Positions 1 through 10,411 of a stretch of DNA of 47,500 nucleotides are shown one piece after another; position 1 is the first letter of the stretch; the number at the start of each line of letters is the position of its first letter. The DNA is from Symbiodinium natans (taxonomy: Eukaryota > Sar > Dinophyceae > Suessiales > Symbiodiniaceae): positions 1,550,559-1,598,058 of the forward strand of contig CAJNDS010000224.1 in the NCBI GenBank assembly GCA_905221605.1. Direction: 5' to 3'. Under the pieces are notes generated by a model, which saw only the letters and a list, made by a program, of their open reading frames with translations, was not told the DNA's origin and did not search any database. A program made the translations under genes and the position numbers.

Positions 1-960
1 ATACGCTCGAGTCTTCAGGTAGGGTTTAAAGGTTAGGCGCTTGGGATATGCTCATACTTTCCTCTATTCGGTTTAAGCGGATCATACTCAGAAATACGTT
101 TCAGTGGGTTTTATGGCCCATCCTAGTAAGGCATAGTCCTCAAATTTTCACGGGGATCATATGAAGACCTGATATTTTTGGGGGCATCCGATCACAGATC
201 ATGGAGCCTTAAGGGGAAGCCGGTAGGCCAAAACCCCCAAACCCTCTCAAACCCGAAGCCCCTTTCTTGCTGCAGGATGCTCCAACTACCAAGAGGGAGG
301 GCTGGAAGCTTTGTGGATGATGTTGCCCGGCCAGGACGGATTAGGAACATGGGCGTATAAAAGGAGGAACCTACCAGCAGGTGCGGTCCATTTTCGCAAC
401 TTCTGGGTAGAAAGGCCGCCTCTTCCCACTGTCAGTGACCAGCGGAATCCGAGATTTTAAAACTTTCCTAGATCAGTGTTAGGGATCCTTTTTACTTTTT
501 GGGTTATGGGCTTTCTTATATATGAACAAAAAGGATCCTTTTTTCTTGATAGGGGAACAGGGGTCATGTTTCGTCAAATTAGAAGCCAGAGTTTTACCAC
601 AGGCACAGTGAGAGGTCTTCTGCCTCACCTCAGGGTCACACTCAGGGACCTTTCTTCAGGTTGCTGGAAGGTCCGACATAAGTAACATTCTTCAGTCAAG
701 GAGTATTTAGGTTCAGGATTCAGGATTTAGGATTTTTTGTAGGGTTTAGGGCTGCTACCCCTAAGCCCGAAATACCAAACTTCACGAGCCCTCTCAGGAG
801 TACCCGCTGCACTGACCAGCCCTTTTGAAGAACATCGACACTCCCTCAGTTCATGCCTGAGGATTGCAAACCTCAGCCGTAGACCCTACACCCGAAACCC
901 CAAACCCTGAACCCTAAACCCTAAAACCCTAAACCCTAAACCCTAAAACCCGGAACCCTC
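1..960. other. Left edge, no gene recognised
   Basis: I see no convincing exon here. Telomere-like TTTAGGG/CCCTAAA words are sparse until about 890-950, where degenerate CCCTAAA repeats lead directly into the aquaporin exon at 975. The stretch contains one copy of a 95-bp repeat (469-563). By the exon order of copy A, most of it would be the last long intron of aquaporin copy 0; this is inference. Confidence 0.4.
469..563 (+). repeat. 95-bp dispersed repeat, copy 1
   Basis: This segment is nearly identical to 33476-33569. Each copy contains two BamHI-type palindromes (GGATCC) in an inverted arrangement, AGGGATCCTTTTT and AAAAAGGATCCTTTTTT, separated by about 45 bp. The arms can pair into a stem. 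Both copies end in AGGGGAACAGGG. It looks like a small mobile or fold-back element with no coding capacity. Confidence 0.85.
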
Positions 961-974
961 GGTTTGCTTGGGAG

Positions 975-1041
975 GTTTTTGGGACCCCTCCTTGGTGGTG
1001 CGTTTGCCGCCTTGATGCAGCGCCCGCTGCAGCCAGACAAG
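975..1041 (+). CDS. Aquaporin copy 0: exon for sixth membrane span
   Basis: After an AG acceptor (973-974) the frame reads G|FLGPLLGGAFAALMQRP and continues to QPDK. GPLLGG.xAAL is the sixth transmembrane helix of the MIP/aquaporin family. It matches the corresponding exon of copy A (MWVGPLLGGLLAAM) and starts in the same phase, with one base completing a codon. The likely donor is AAG|GC at 1042, but an end further downstream, next to the TTTAGGG tract, cannot be excluded. The exon is flanked by CCCTAAA on the left and TTTAGGG on the right. All earlier exons of this copy lie outside the window. Confidence 0.82.
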
Positions 1042-1684
1042 GCTGGGCAGAGGGTTTAGGGCTTAGGGTTTAGGGTTTAGGGTGTTTCTAAGGTTTAAGG
1101 GGGGGGGGGGCGGGGGCGCTCAGGACTTGCTGAAAGGCCATGTTTTCTGTCTTAGGGGTAAGGGCTGTGGGCCAAAGTCGCAAGTATTGTTGAAAGGGCA
1201 CATATTTTCTCTCAGGGTTTAGGTTCAGTCAAGGCTTTTAGCAAAGAGTTCAGGTGTGTTTCTCATTTTTTGTTCTTGGTGCCGGGGGTCGATGGGTCGA
1301 AATTCGCTGCCTAGTTTATGACCCCCTGACGAGATGTACCAAGAAATTAGAGATGTTTCGTGTTTCATAAGGGCTGGGTATTTGAGGTTGCTCTACAGGT
1401 AAACCCTTAATCCGGCCCTGTTCTATATGGACCCTTAACGAAAAGGGAAAGGTCACAAGCCACAGAGCCATTTAAACCCCATATACGCCGTGAGCCCACT
1501 AACCCTGTTAGCCTTTTATGCGGATGAGGCTCCCACTGCATACCTCGCCCAAAAACCTGGTAGCAACAGCTCTGCAGGCTTTATTGGATAGTCATATCAA
1601 GCTTTTTCCCCATGGGGTTCAGGGTTGAAAGTTTGAGGCTGAGGGTTTGGGGTTTAGGGCACTCTTTCGCAATATGTTTCAGAG

Positions 1685-1792
1685 GGCTTCACGGGTGCAG
1701 CCTCGGTGGCCAAACACATCAATCCTCATCGCAGCAGGCCCGAAACGCCAAGCTTCATGCCAAAGATCCAGACCCTCAGCCTCTTACCCTAA
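1685..1792 (+). CDS. Aquaporin copy 0: possible C-terminal exon
   Basis: This frame opens after an AG at 1683-1684 and runs 35 codons to TAA (1790-1792), beginning GFTGAASVAKHINPH. Its DNA around GGTGGCCAA resembles 44820-44850 at the end of copy A, where the same frame gives ALVANIIHP. The phase fits an exon ending at AAG (1041). The similarity is short and other frames are open, so this is a tentative terminal exon. Confidence 0.35.
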   Translation, partial: GFTGAASVAKHINPHRSRPETPSFMPKIQTLSLLP

Positions 1793-1947
1793 ACCTCACG
1801 TCCGAAAGGCTGTGCTCTGCACAGCTGCAGAGGTTCCTCAAAACTGGTGGAGGAAGCCTAAACCCCAAACCCTAAACTCTAAACCCTAAACCCTAAACCC
1901 TACACCCTAAACTCGCAGTTCGAGGCCTCCTCCCTAAACCCCTAAAC

Positions 1948-2037
1948 GAGTAGCCCATATGGGGGTTCACGAACATGCAGGGGAAGTGCAGGTTGATAAC
2001 TAGGACATGTCCCGAATTGAGGGTATATGGGCTACTC
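1948..2037. repeat. 90-bp inverted-repeat element
   Basis: The ends are complementary: GAGTAGCCCATATG at 1948-1961 and TATATGGGCTACTC at 2024-2037. The right end continues into CTCTAGGTAAAG, a word that recurs elsewhere (for example 28387). The internal CATATGGGGGTT...ACGAA matches the ends of the 28514-28631 element and 33370-33385. It is a small fold-back element with no coding capacity. Confidence 0.7.
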
Positions 2038-2123
2038 TAGGTAAAGCCCTAGGCCTGTAATCCCTTGGCCTTCCCCTTCCTAAAGCCCTGAAGGGGAATT
2101 TAGGGCCTAGGGACCGATGTAAA

Positions 2124-2387
2124 ATGTAAACCCTAAACCCGAAACCCTAAACCCGAAACCCCAAACCCTAAACCCTGAACCCTAAACCCTAAACCCTAAA
2201 CCCTAAACCCTAAACCCTAAACCCTAAACCCTAAACCCTAAACCCTAAACCCTAAACCTAAACCCTAAACCCTAAACCCTAAACCCTAAACCCTAAACCC
2301 TAAACCCTAAACCCTAAACCCTAAACCCTAAACCCTAAACCCTAAACCCTAAACCCTAAACCCTAAACCCTAAACCCTAAACCCGAA
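2124..2387 (-). repeat. (CCCTAAA)n telomere-type array
   Basis: This is about 260 bp of nearly perfect CCCTAAA heptamers, one of the longest interstitial arrays in the window. Its left edge is degenerate (CCCGAAA, CCCTGAA). It lies inside the sequence, with unique DNA on both sides, so it is not a chromosome end. Confidence 0.95.
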
Positions 2388-2424
2388 CCCCTCTGAAGCC
2401 ATGAGCTTGCGGAACCGAACGTAG

Positions 2425-2499
2425 GCTGTCTTCAGTGGCGAGGAGACAGTCGAGCCCCCTACAGGGCCACCCTCTTGCACCAAGCATGGCTACTTTCGG
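2425..2499 (+). CDS. Coding-like island, possibly a first aquaporin exon
   Basis: After GTAG (2421-2424) an open phase-0 segment of 25 codons begins AVFSGEETVEPPTGPP and ends at CGG before GTTTGG. It has CCCTAAA on the left and TTTAGGG on the right, like the proven aquaporin exons. GEETVEPPTGP loosely resembles GHETEPKPPTP in the first exon of copy A (30202). It lies just after the end of copy 0, as copy B follows copy A. The similarity is weak. Confidence 0.3.
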
Positions 2500-3204
2500 G
2501 TTTGGAGTTTAGGGTTTAGGGTTTAGGGTTTTGGGTTCCTGGTGTGGGAGACCAGGATTTTGTCCTTCAGGGGTGTTCGGGCTTCATTTATGGTTTCCGA
2601 GGGTCTCCGACATGTCTGACATCATCCTCGGTCTGTTTGTGTCAGCGTGGCCCTTGTCTCGGGGTTGTTCTTGGTCTGTCCCTAAGCCCTAAACCCAAAA
2701 CCCAAAACCCAAAACCCTAAACCCTAAGCCCGGCCGCCCTCAGCCTTTGTTTCGGACGTCTAGGGATTCGGATTTGGCGTTTAGACTCAGAGTTGACCCC
2801 GATACCCTACAGCCCAAAACAGGCTTAGCTAAGATACGATAGTGTAGGGAGGAAACGGTTGCCATGTTCTAGCACAGGTCCACGTTGTTCAGCCCCACAC
2901 CGTATTTTTGAGATCCAAAACCCTCAACCTTGCTCTCCAAACCTACCGCGGACGCTCAATCCTGCAGTAGGGGTTGCCGTGTGGAGAGTCACGTTGGGTA
3001 CGTCTACTTGGAGCTTCAGGGAACGCAATTATCACTTGTAACTGTAATTCTAACCCAATTGTAACCGCGTTACAAAGAGAGGTGTGGGGGTCCTAAACCC
3101 TAAACCCTAACCCTGAGGCTTTTGAGCCTAAGGGAAAACCCCAAGCCCTCAACCCTAAACCCTAAACCCTAAACCCCTAAAGGGTGGGTTTAGAGAAGCA
3201 CCAG
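2500..3204. other. Non-coding stretch with telomeric words
   Basis: This holds TTTAGGG (2511-2530) and CCCTAAA (2686-2727, 3092-3175) runs with unique DNA between. I found no convincing exon. A 60-codon frame at 2859 is not flanked in a way that supports it. Confidence 0.4.
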
Positions 3205-3262
3205 GGGGCCCGCTGACATCTCCAACATAAAGGACGTGCACCGCGGCAGCTATGGATCTGTG
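3205..3262 (+). CDS. Coding-like island with kinase-loop-like motif
   Basis: After CCAG (3201-3204) the frame reads G|GPADISNIKDVHRGSYGSV and then meets TAG; a GT lies two codons before the end. RGSYGSV resembles the glycine-rich ATP loop of protein kinases, and IKDV precedes that loop in some calcium-dependent kinases. CCCTAAA lies on its left. Nineteen codons are too few to assign a family, and no neighbouring kinase exon was found. Confidence 0.2.
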
Positions 3263-3302
3263 TAGTCTACCCTTGTCTAGGGTGTGTAGACAGGTGTGTA
3301 CA

Positions 3303-3492
3303 CCATGTGCATATGTATATATATATATATATGTATATATGTGTGTGTGTGTAAATCATAATACATGTGTATATACATATATATTTATATACACAAGGTA
3401 AATAGATGTATGAATATATGATGAACATACATATATACATGAATACATACGTACACACACACACATATATATATATATATAGATAGATAGAT
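3303..3492. repeat. TA/CA-rich microsatellite cluster
   Basis: This is compound simple sequence: (TA)n, (TG)n and (CA)n runs with ATGTATATAC variants and a GATA run near 3480. It is AT-rich and unlike its flanks. Open frames across it translate to YIYIYI and are not genes. Confidence 0.95.
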
Positions 3493-3625
3493 ATATGCAT
3501 ATGTGAACACAGAAACGACACATTTCCCTTTCTTAAGGGCATATGTTGTGACATATTATATATATAAGCTCGTTTTCTATGATCCACACATTTGGTGTCG
3601 GGAAGGGGGTTTTGGGAGGGGGGGG

Positions 3626-4172
3626 ACTCCAGACTCCAGATTTCCAGAAAAAATCTGGAGTACCCGGGCCCCGGACTCCAGACTCCAGATTTCCAGAAAA
3701 AAACTGGAGTACCCGGGCCCCGGACTCCAGATTTCCAGAAAAAATCTGGAGTACCCCCAGACTCCAGACTCCAGATTTCCGTACCCCCAGACTCCAGACT
3801 CCAGATTTCCAGAATAAATCTGGAGTACCTCCAGACTCCAGACTCCAGATTTCCAGAAAAAATCTGGAGTACCGGGACCCTGGACTCCAGATTCTGGAGT
3901 CTGTAATCTGGAGTCTGGGGCCGCCGGTACTCCAGATTTTTTCTGGAAATCTGGAGTCTGGAGTCCGGGGCCCCGGTACTCCAGATTTTCTCTGGAAATC
4001 TGGAGTCTGGAGTCCGGGGCGCGGGTACTCCAGATTTTTTCTGGAAATCTGGAGTCCGGAGTCCGGGGCCCGGGTACTCCAGATTTTTCTGGAAATCTAG
4101 TGCTTGGAGTTCGGGGCACGGGTACTCCAGATTTTTTCTGGAAATCTAGTGTCTCGGGTTTTTTCTGGACAT
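3626..4172. repeat. Hairpin repeat cluster arranged as a large inverted repeat
   Basis: About ten units are built on ACTCCAGATTTCCAG and its complement CTGGAAATCTGGAGT. Each unit is itself a hairpin, with the two words separated by AAAAAA or TTTTTT. From 3626 to about 3890 the units run one way; from about 3915 to 4150 they run the other way, so the cluster can fold into one stem of roughly 250 bp. Spacers are rich in GGGGCCCGG. Frames on both strands stay open because of the repeat periodicity and are not coding. Confidence 0.9.
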
Positions 4173-5600
4173 CTAATGTTTAGGGTTTAGTGTGTAGGTT
4201 TCAGGGTTTAGTGTTTTGTGTTTAGGGTTGAGTGTTAAGTTAAGGGTTTAGGGTTTAGGGTCAAGCGGCTCGGCTAAACCCAAATAAAACCCTAAACTTT
4301 GAAATCCTAACAGTGAGCATCTGAAACCCCGACGGGTTTTTGGTTTCAGGTTTAGATTTAGTAGGGCTCGAGGTTCCGGCTTTGGGGTTTACTGTTTAGG
4401 GTTTAGGGTTTAGTGTTCAGGGTTTAGTGTCTAATGTTTAGGGTTTAGTTTGAAATATTTAAGGTTTAGTTTTTGGGGTAAGTGCTTAAGTGTTTAGGGT
4501 TTTGTGCTAAGTGTTTGGGGTTTGTGCTAAGGGCTTAGTGTTAAGTTTTTAGGGCTAGTGTTTAGGGTTTAGTGTTAAAGGTTTCGGGTTTGGTTTATAG
4601 GTTAAGGGTTTTAAGGGTTTTTACAAATTTAAATGATCTGGGGAAGGCACCGGGGCTTCCCCAGACCATTGACAACTTGAAGAATCCTTCTGTTCAGGGT
4701 TTAGGGTTTAGTTTTCAGGGTTTAGTGTGTTGGGTTTAGTGTGTCATGTTTAGGGTTTAGTGTTTAGGGTGTAGTGTTTAAGTGTTTAGGGCTTAGTGTT
4801 TAGTAAGGGTTTAGTGCTTAAGTGTTTAGGGTTTCGTGTTCAGTGTTTGGGGTTCGTGCTAAAGGCTTAGTGTTAAGCTTTTAGGGTTAGTGTTTAGGGT
4901 CTAGTGCTGAGTGTTTAGGGTTCAGTGCTAAGGGTTTCGGTTTTTTGGGTTACGGGTTTTAAGGATTTTGACTAGTGTTCAGGGTTTAGTGTGTAGGGTT
5001 TAGTGTGCAATGTTTAGGGTTTAGTTTTTAGGGTGTAGTCTTTAAGTGTTTAGGGTTTAGTGTTTAGGGTCTAGTGCTTAAGTGTTTAGGGTTTCCTGTT
5101 AAGTGTCTGCGGTTTGTGCTAAGGGCTTAGTGTTAAGTGTTTAGGGTTAGTGTTTAGGGTCTGGTGCTGAGTGTTTAGGTTTAGTAGTGCTTAAGTGTTT
5201 AGGGTTTCGTGTCAAGTGTTTGGGGTTCGTGGGCCTAGTGTTAAGTTTTTAGGGTTAGTGTTTAGGGTGTAGTGCTGAGTGTTTAGGGTTTAGTGTTAAG
5301 GGTTTCGGGTTTGGTTTTTTGGATTAAGGGTTTTAAGGATTTTTACTAGTGTTCAGGGTTTAGTGTGTAGGGTTTAGTGTGTAGTGTTTAGGGTTCAGTT
5401 TTTAGGGTGTAGTCTTTAAGTGTTTAGGGTTTAGTGTTTAGGGTCTAGTGCCTAAGTGTTTAGGGTTTCATGTTAAGTGTTTGGGGTTTGTGCTAAGAGC
5501 TTAGCGTTAAGTTTTTGGGTTATTGTTTAGGGTCTGGTGCTGAGTGTTTAAGGTTTAGTGTTAAGGGTTTCGGGTTTGGTTTTTAGGGTTAAAGGGGTTT
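4173..5600 (+). repeat. Degenerate TTTAGGG/TTTAGTG minisatellite
   Basis: This is 1.4 kb of diverged heptamer sequence (TTTAGGG, TTTAGTG, GTTTAGTGT), with higher-order blocks of about 350-400 bp repeated around 4700, 4980 and 5345. A block-boundary phrase, TTTTACTAGTGTTCAGGG, recurs. It looks like an old telomeric array that decayed and then re-amplified. A GGGGAAGGCACCGGGG hairpin is embedded at 4635-4669. Confidence 0.85.
4635..4669. repeat. Short hairpin element, copy 1 of 4
   Basis: ATCTGGGGAAGGCACCGG followed by GGCTTCCCCAGACCAT is an imperfect palindrome. Other copies lie at 5601-5630, 5798-5829 and 6137-6170, the last two in the opposite orientation. Flanks are AT-rich TTTAAA-type sequence. 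Confidence 0.8.
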
Positions 5601-6219
5601 AAGGAAGGCACTGGGGCTTCCCCAGACCATCTAAACTTTAAAATCCTTAAGCTCTTATAAAAATCTTTAAGCTTCTGGTTAAACATTCTCAGGATTATGA
5701 AGGTTTTAAGCCTTTTAAGCCTGTTAAAGACCTTAAATTGCTTACGTATTTAAGTGGCTGCCCTTTGCGGATTTTCGAGATTTTTGAAGTTGCCTTTGGT
5801 CTGGAGAAGCCCCGGTGCCTTCCCCAGAATATATATTTCTACAAATCCGTAAAACCCTGAAATTCTTACAGTTGTAAATGGCTGTCCTTTTAAAGTCTAA
5901 AGGTTTTAGGATGTTCAATTCTAAAATCCGTAACTTCCTTAATTTTGAACGGCTGCCCGTTTTAAATTTTAAGGAATTTTAGACTTTTAAGGGATATGTA
6001 AACATTTCGAGCTTTTTTAAGGGCTTTAAAGCCTTCTAAGATCCTTTAGATCTTGAAAATCTTGAAAGGCTTTAAATACCTTAAAGCCCTTCAAATTTGA
6101 AAAGGGCTGCCCCTAAGGATCTTCAAAATTGCAAATGGTCTGGGGAAGCCCCGGTGCCTTCCACAGATCATCTAAATTTTTACAAACCCCTAAAAACCTG
6201 AAAAGCCTTAAACTTCTAA
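5601..6219. repeat. AT-rich stretch with three hairpin copies
   Basis: The GGAAGGCAC(C/T)GGGGCTTCC hairpin occurs at 5601-5630, then inverted at 5798-5829 and 6137-6170. Between them lie diverged words such as TTTTAAG, CCTTAAA and CCTGAAA. I see no exon here. Confidence 0.7.
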
Positions 6220-6417
6220 ATGGCTACCCTTCTAAAATTTTATAGAGCCGCAAAACACAAGTTTCAGAAGCAAAATGCACATAAAAACACTAGTGTGTTT
6301 ATAGAGGATAATATAATAGAGCTTTTTGTATTCCAGTGCAGTTTTTGCTGCATTTTTCCGAGGAAAACAGAAAAATCAGACAAAGACGAAGAGAGGAAAA
6401 CCATGGGTGTGGATCAT

Positions 6418-6466
6418 GGGGGGGGGGGGGGCTGTGACCATATATATATATATATATGTATATATA
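6418..6466. repeat. Poly(G) tract followed by (TA)n
   Basis: About 13 G residues and a short CTGTGACCA linker are followed by (TA)n. A long frame that crosses this tract is therefore not trustworthy as one protein. Confidence 0.9.
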
Positions 6467-6538
6467 TTGCCTTTTCTAACTCGAAACCCTCAACCCTAGA
6501 CGCTATACACCCCAAACCCCATTCTGAGGGCAATACAG

Positions 6539-6765
6539 GCTACTATAATTTCCTCTTGGCAAAGGCTATCCTTCCCACTTGCCTCTTGCGGGAAATGGTT
6601 TGTTTCCATGTCTTGTTTTTTTGGTTTTTGCCTCTTCTTGGTGCCATCGGAATTTCTGTAGAAGGAGCTCGCATTGGACACATGAGCGACATTCTGCCAA
6701 TCACCCCTTGTAGACACCGTGTCGGACTCTGGATTGGTTACTTCAAGGGCCCGCCGGCAAACTGA
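6539..6765 (+). CDS. Possible terminal exon with one membrane span
   Basis: After ATACAG (6533-6538) a 75-codon frame runs to TGA (6763-6765). It contains the hydrophobic stretch FHVLFFWFLPLLGAIGI, then a polar tail ending YFKGPPAN. About 250 bp of unique DNA follow and could be a 3' untranslated region. I do not recognise the protein, and an overlapping minus-strand frame (6496-6813) is also open, so coding is not established. Confidence 0.25.
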
Positions 6766-7236
6766 GAAGACCCAGAACGACCTTCCTAGACACAACGAAA
6801 CACAATCCAACAACGATTCGCTAGATGTGGGAAAAAACTGTTGGTTGCAAAGTTAAAATACAGCACGGAAAGTTCTTTTCCAGAATGGCAGCATTGGGGA
6901 TGTGCACCAGTGTGAGCTAGCGTATAGAGTTTGCCCTTCTTCCCTCTCTTTACCCTGCTAAGCCCCTTGTAGACAAAAGAAAGGGTAAATCCATTTATTC
7001 CTGCCAGTAGGTGACTTCGGGAACCCTCAGCCCTCAACCCTAAACCCTAAACCGTAAACCCAAAACTCCGGTTGCTCCAGGCCGCCAGAGAGGATTGAAT
7101 CCATGTGAGAGCCTGGACAATCCCCTTCCAACGGCGCCCAAGCGGCCCCAATCCGAAACCCCTCAAAACAGAATTCTACAGCCCTTTTACATACGGTAGA
7201 TTTGGGGGTTCGTTCAGGGTCTGCGGCTAAGATGTT

Positions 7237-7369
7237 GGGGTACTTGGAGGTTCATGAGACTTAGTAACCCAATTATAACACTATTAGGGTACTTGAGGGG
7301 GGCTGGTAGGTGGCTTACAGCTGCACTGATAATTGGGTTATAAGTACCCTGAACCTCCAAGTAGCCCCC
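7237..7369. repeat. 133-bp fold-back element
   Basis: GGGGTACTTGGAGGTTCA at the left pairs with TGAACCTCCAAGTAGCCCC at the right. Inside, AACCCAATTATAA pairs with ATAATTGGGTTATA, so the stem is nested. Fragments of the same arm occur at 25912-25930 and near 28021-28037, making this a dispersed non-coding family. Confidence 0.8.
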
Positions 7370-7819
7370 TAAACCCTCCTGAGCCCACCCTCTGCTTCAA
7401 GATCTGAACACGAACCCAGGAGTCCTGAAGCCCGACATGCGCCGAAATCCTGCCTAACTTCCGCAATGTGTAGGGGATGCAGTGAGAATATACGAGGGTT
7501 AACGGGTATGGGGTTTATGGTATGATGGTCTGAGGGGGGGGGGGGGGTCCCGGGGTTCTAGTCTAGGGGGCTCGGGGACTCTTAGATGCCATTAGCATGT
7601 ATGTAGAAGTTAGCGGGGCCCGATCCCAAAAGCCCTAAACCCTGGCCCATTCATAGAGTTGGTTTAGGGTTTAGGGTTTGGAGTTCGGGGTTTAGGGTTT
7701 AGTATTTAAGGTCCAAGGCACAGGTTTCTGGTTCCACGGATTGCGCCCAAGAACTCTTAACACAAAATCCCAGGCGAACCTGTCGACATCACACCTAAAT
7801 CCTAAACCAGCGCCTGTAG

Positions 7820-8015
7820 TCTATTGTTCCCGTGTGGGTGCTACGCATCCTATCTAGGTATCCTGGGCACGCTCAGTGACAACGTCACGCGATGCCTGGG
7901 CTTATCTTCAAAAACTGGAAGAGACCCAACCCAGTCTTCGGTGCTCTGTGAAACAACTGTGGGATTCCCTGAATTTGCGACTATCAGCCGAAGAACCCTC
8001 CAAGACATCTTTGGG
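7820..8015 (+). CDS. Coding-like island, unrecognised
   Basis: From an AG acceptor (7818-7819), 65 codons stay open and end at GGG directly before GTTTAGGGTTTAG, where a GT donor falls inside the first telomeric heptamer. The translation (CYASYLGILGTLSDN ... TISRRTLQDIFG) has balanced composition. I recognise no domain. The length and telomeric right flank are the only support. Confidence 0.3.
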
Positions 8016-8248
8016 GTTTAGGGTTTAGGGTTGAGGGTAGCAAATTAGATTACGGTCCCCTTTTGGGCTCCGATGAGAATACGGAGTCTCATTTTTCGTG
8101 GACCCATAAGAATCTTTCACTAGATTGTCTGCATACAGACTGGGCAGATTGATATTTGCACATGTAGAAAACGCAGCGTAGCTCTTCTTGTATGTTGCCA
8201 TAGGCGTCTTTTCATGAGATTCAGAGCCGCGCCTGGGTTGAGTTTTAG

Positions 8249-8340
8249 GCACCGCCATGCTAGACACCTGGGTCTCAAGGATCCGGTCCGCATGTGCGGC
8301 GTCCCACCTCTCCGGATGTTTTCCTGGAGACCTGGAGTAA
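8249..8340 (+). CDS. Coding-like island, unrecognised
   Basis: After TTTTAG (8243-8248) the frame reads TAMLDTWVSRIRSACAASH and ends at TAA (8338-8340). Two minus-strand frames (8025-8513 and 8120-8521) cover the same stretch, so strand and reality are uncertain. The region 8040-8520 is largely free of telomeric repeats. Confidence 0.2.
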
Positions 8341-8520
8341 CACGCTCCGCGTTGTGGCCTTCGGGTTGGGACAAGTATCCTAACCCAACCTGCCTCTGTC
8401 CCGCGCCCTCGTTGCTCTGCAGTGGTCGCCTTTTTGGCCTGCCGAAGTGCCAGCGACCAGTAAACCCGAAGCCCAAAACCCGAAAGCCTGCTTTGCGAGG
8501 GCCGTAGGACCATGGCAACA

Positions 8521-9180
8521 TAAAGATTGGCGATCGATGCGAATGTAAACGATTGAGGTTTACATGCTTGGCTGTTTTAAAGCAGAGCAGCGGGCGGCTG
8601 CAACTCGATTCTGGGATTTGGGGGCGGGAAGAGAGAGGGGGTAGCGCTTCGGTTTTATTATGATTACGCGGAAGAAGCGCCTAGCTAGCGCACAGGAACT
8701 GCCCTGTGGTCATAGGCGTGGCACATCGCATCAGCAACCTTTTTGGCTCAGCCTCCCCTTACTTGGGGGGGCTTCATGCGCAGACCCTTTAGCACCGGTC
8801 TAGAAACCTTATACAACCTTCAACCCCTACACCCTCGGCCAACGTCTTGAAATGTCAGATCACGGAAATCTGATCTTGAGGGTATGCACCGAAGAGAGCT
8901 TGGGATGGTTTGAGGTCTAGTCTGAGCTGTTGACCCAGATTCGAAGATTCGAAGCAGAGGGCGCAAAGCTACCGATCGCGTTCACTTGTGCAGACGCCAA
9001 GACAAAAATCTGATGTCTGAAAGCTTTCTGACCCAACGGATACCGACTTCGACCTAAGAGGAGCCGCATACGAGGGTTTAGGATTTAAAGTTTAGGGGTT
9101 CGTTTAGAGGAATTAAACTTACAGGGGCCCAAGTGTTCCTGATACGACTACCTTGACCCTTTCGGATGTAGGGTTGTGCC
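8521..9180. other. Unique DNA, no gene recognised
   Basis: This is mixed-composition sequence with hardly any TTTAGGG until 9075. TTTTTGGCTCAG at 8739-8750 resembles part of the dinoflagellate spliced leader, but the match is short. No exon could be supported. Confidence 0.4.
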
Positions 9181-9809
9181 AGGTTTCTGATGTAAACCCT
9201 AAACCCTAAACCGTAAGCCCTAAACCCTAAACCCTAAACGTGTAGGGTGGCGCCCCATGTGCTCAAGCAGAGAAGGGGCGCGGCAGGCAAAGGACTCTGA
9301 TAATGTCTTAGTCAAAGGCATCCCCCGAACAAAAGGCCCGAGGCAGAAATGCCCGAGAGTTTAGGGTTTAGGGTTTAGGGTTTAAAGTTTAGGGTTTAGT
9401 TGGTGTTGGCAATCATGGGTACGGGTTCTAGGTTGCTTGACAAGCGCGTTTGGAGAGAAGAAACAAGCAAGAGCAACCGGGCTGTCATCGCTCTTCTGGC
9501 GAACCAAAAAGCCCAACGCCCTATAGTGTGTCACCGTGAACCTGTGCAAGGATGCAATTCAGGCCACTGAGGGCTGCTAGTAAGCTAGTTTTCGTTACGA
9601 GTTTTAAGGTTCTGCTTCTACAGCTTTTTTAACGGGCTCAGAGGCCGTGGGGTGGGGGTCTGAGTGTTTAGGGTTTAGGGTTTAGGGTTTAGGGTTTAGG
9701 GATATGCCATCCCTGTTGTTGCCATGGCTGCTTTGTACAGCGCTGGCGGAAGCTGCCGGGGAGTTGCCTGGGACAAGTTGGCGGCAGCTGGCGAGTCCAT
9801 TTGAGGCGG

Positions 9810-9891
9810 GTTTAGGGTTTAGGGTTTAGGGTTTAGGGTTTAGGGTTTAGGGTTTAGGGTTTAGGGTTTAGGGTTTAGGGTTTAGGGTTTA
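9810..9891 (+). repeat. (TTTAGGG)n array
   Basis: About 12 perfect heptamers follow a 110-bp GC-rich island (9702-9808) that has several open frames but no recognisable product. Confidence 0.95.
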
Positions 9892-10154
9892 GGGGGCTTA
9901 CCTAGACTAGAGCTACCCCTAAACCCGAAAGGGTTGAGGGTTGAGGGTTCAGGAGGGTAGGGTATCACTCCTCCAGAATACTTCGGTCATAATCCTATCA
10001 ACCCTATAGACCCACAAGCCCAAAAACCCAGAGACCCATCTAAATCCCGAACCGCGGAAGCCTTAAACCCTCCTCAAAAAGCGGCGAAACCCAGAAACCC
10101 ATAAACCCTACACCCAGAAGCCTTAACCCTAAGGCTCCTTGGAACTTTAGGGTA

Positions 10155-10366
10155 GAGCCACCCAAACCCTAAACCCTGAGCCCTGAACCCTAAACCCTAA
10201 ACTAAACCCTAAACCCTAGACCCTAAACCCTAAACCCTAAACCCTGAACCCTGAACCCTGAAACCTGAACCCTAAACCCTAAACTAAACCCTAAACCCTG
10301 AACCCTGAACCCTGAACCCTAAACCCTGAACCCTGAACCCTGAACCCTAAACCCTAAACCCTACTA
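10155..10366 (-). repeat. CCCTAAA/CCCTGAA degenerate array
   Basis: Heptamers alternate with CCCTGAA and shortened ACTAAA units. Together with the TTTAGGG array at 10465 it brackets a GC-rich island (10385-10463). Confidence 0.9.
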
Positions 10367-10411
10367 CTTAAAGCCCTCAACAAAGCCGCGATACCTTGAG
10401 GCACAGGGTCG

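Noticed and set aside
2124-2387. Chromosome end
   Set aside because: The array is flanked by unique sequence and similar arrays occur throughout in both orientations.
3503-4119. Overlapping 100-180 codon frames in the hairpin cluster
   Set aside because: The repeats keep several frames open on both strands; composition is repetitive with no domain.
6220-6530. First part of a 181-codon frame starting at 6220
   Set aside because: It reads through a poly(G) tract and a TA microsatellite; only the part after 6539 could be coding.
8739-8750. Relic dinoflagellate spliced-leader sequence (TTTTTGGCTCAG)
   Set aside because: Only about 11 bases match, with a mismatch near the end, and no adjacent gene start is visible.
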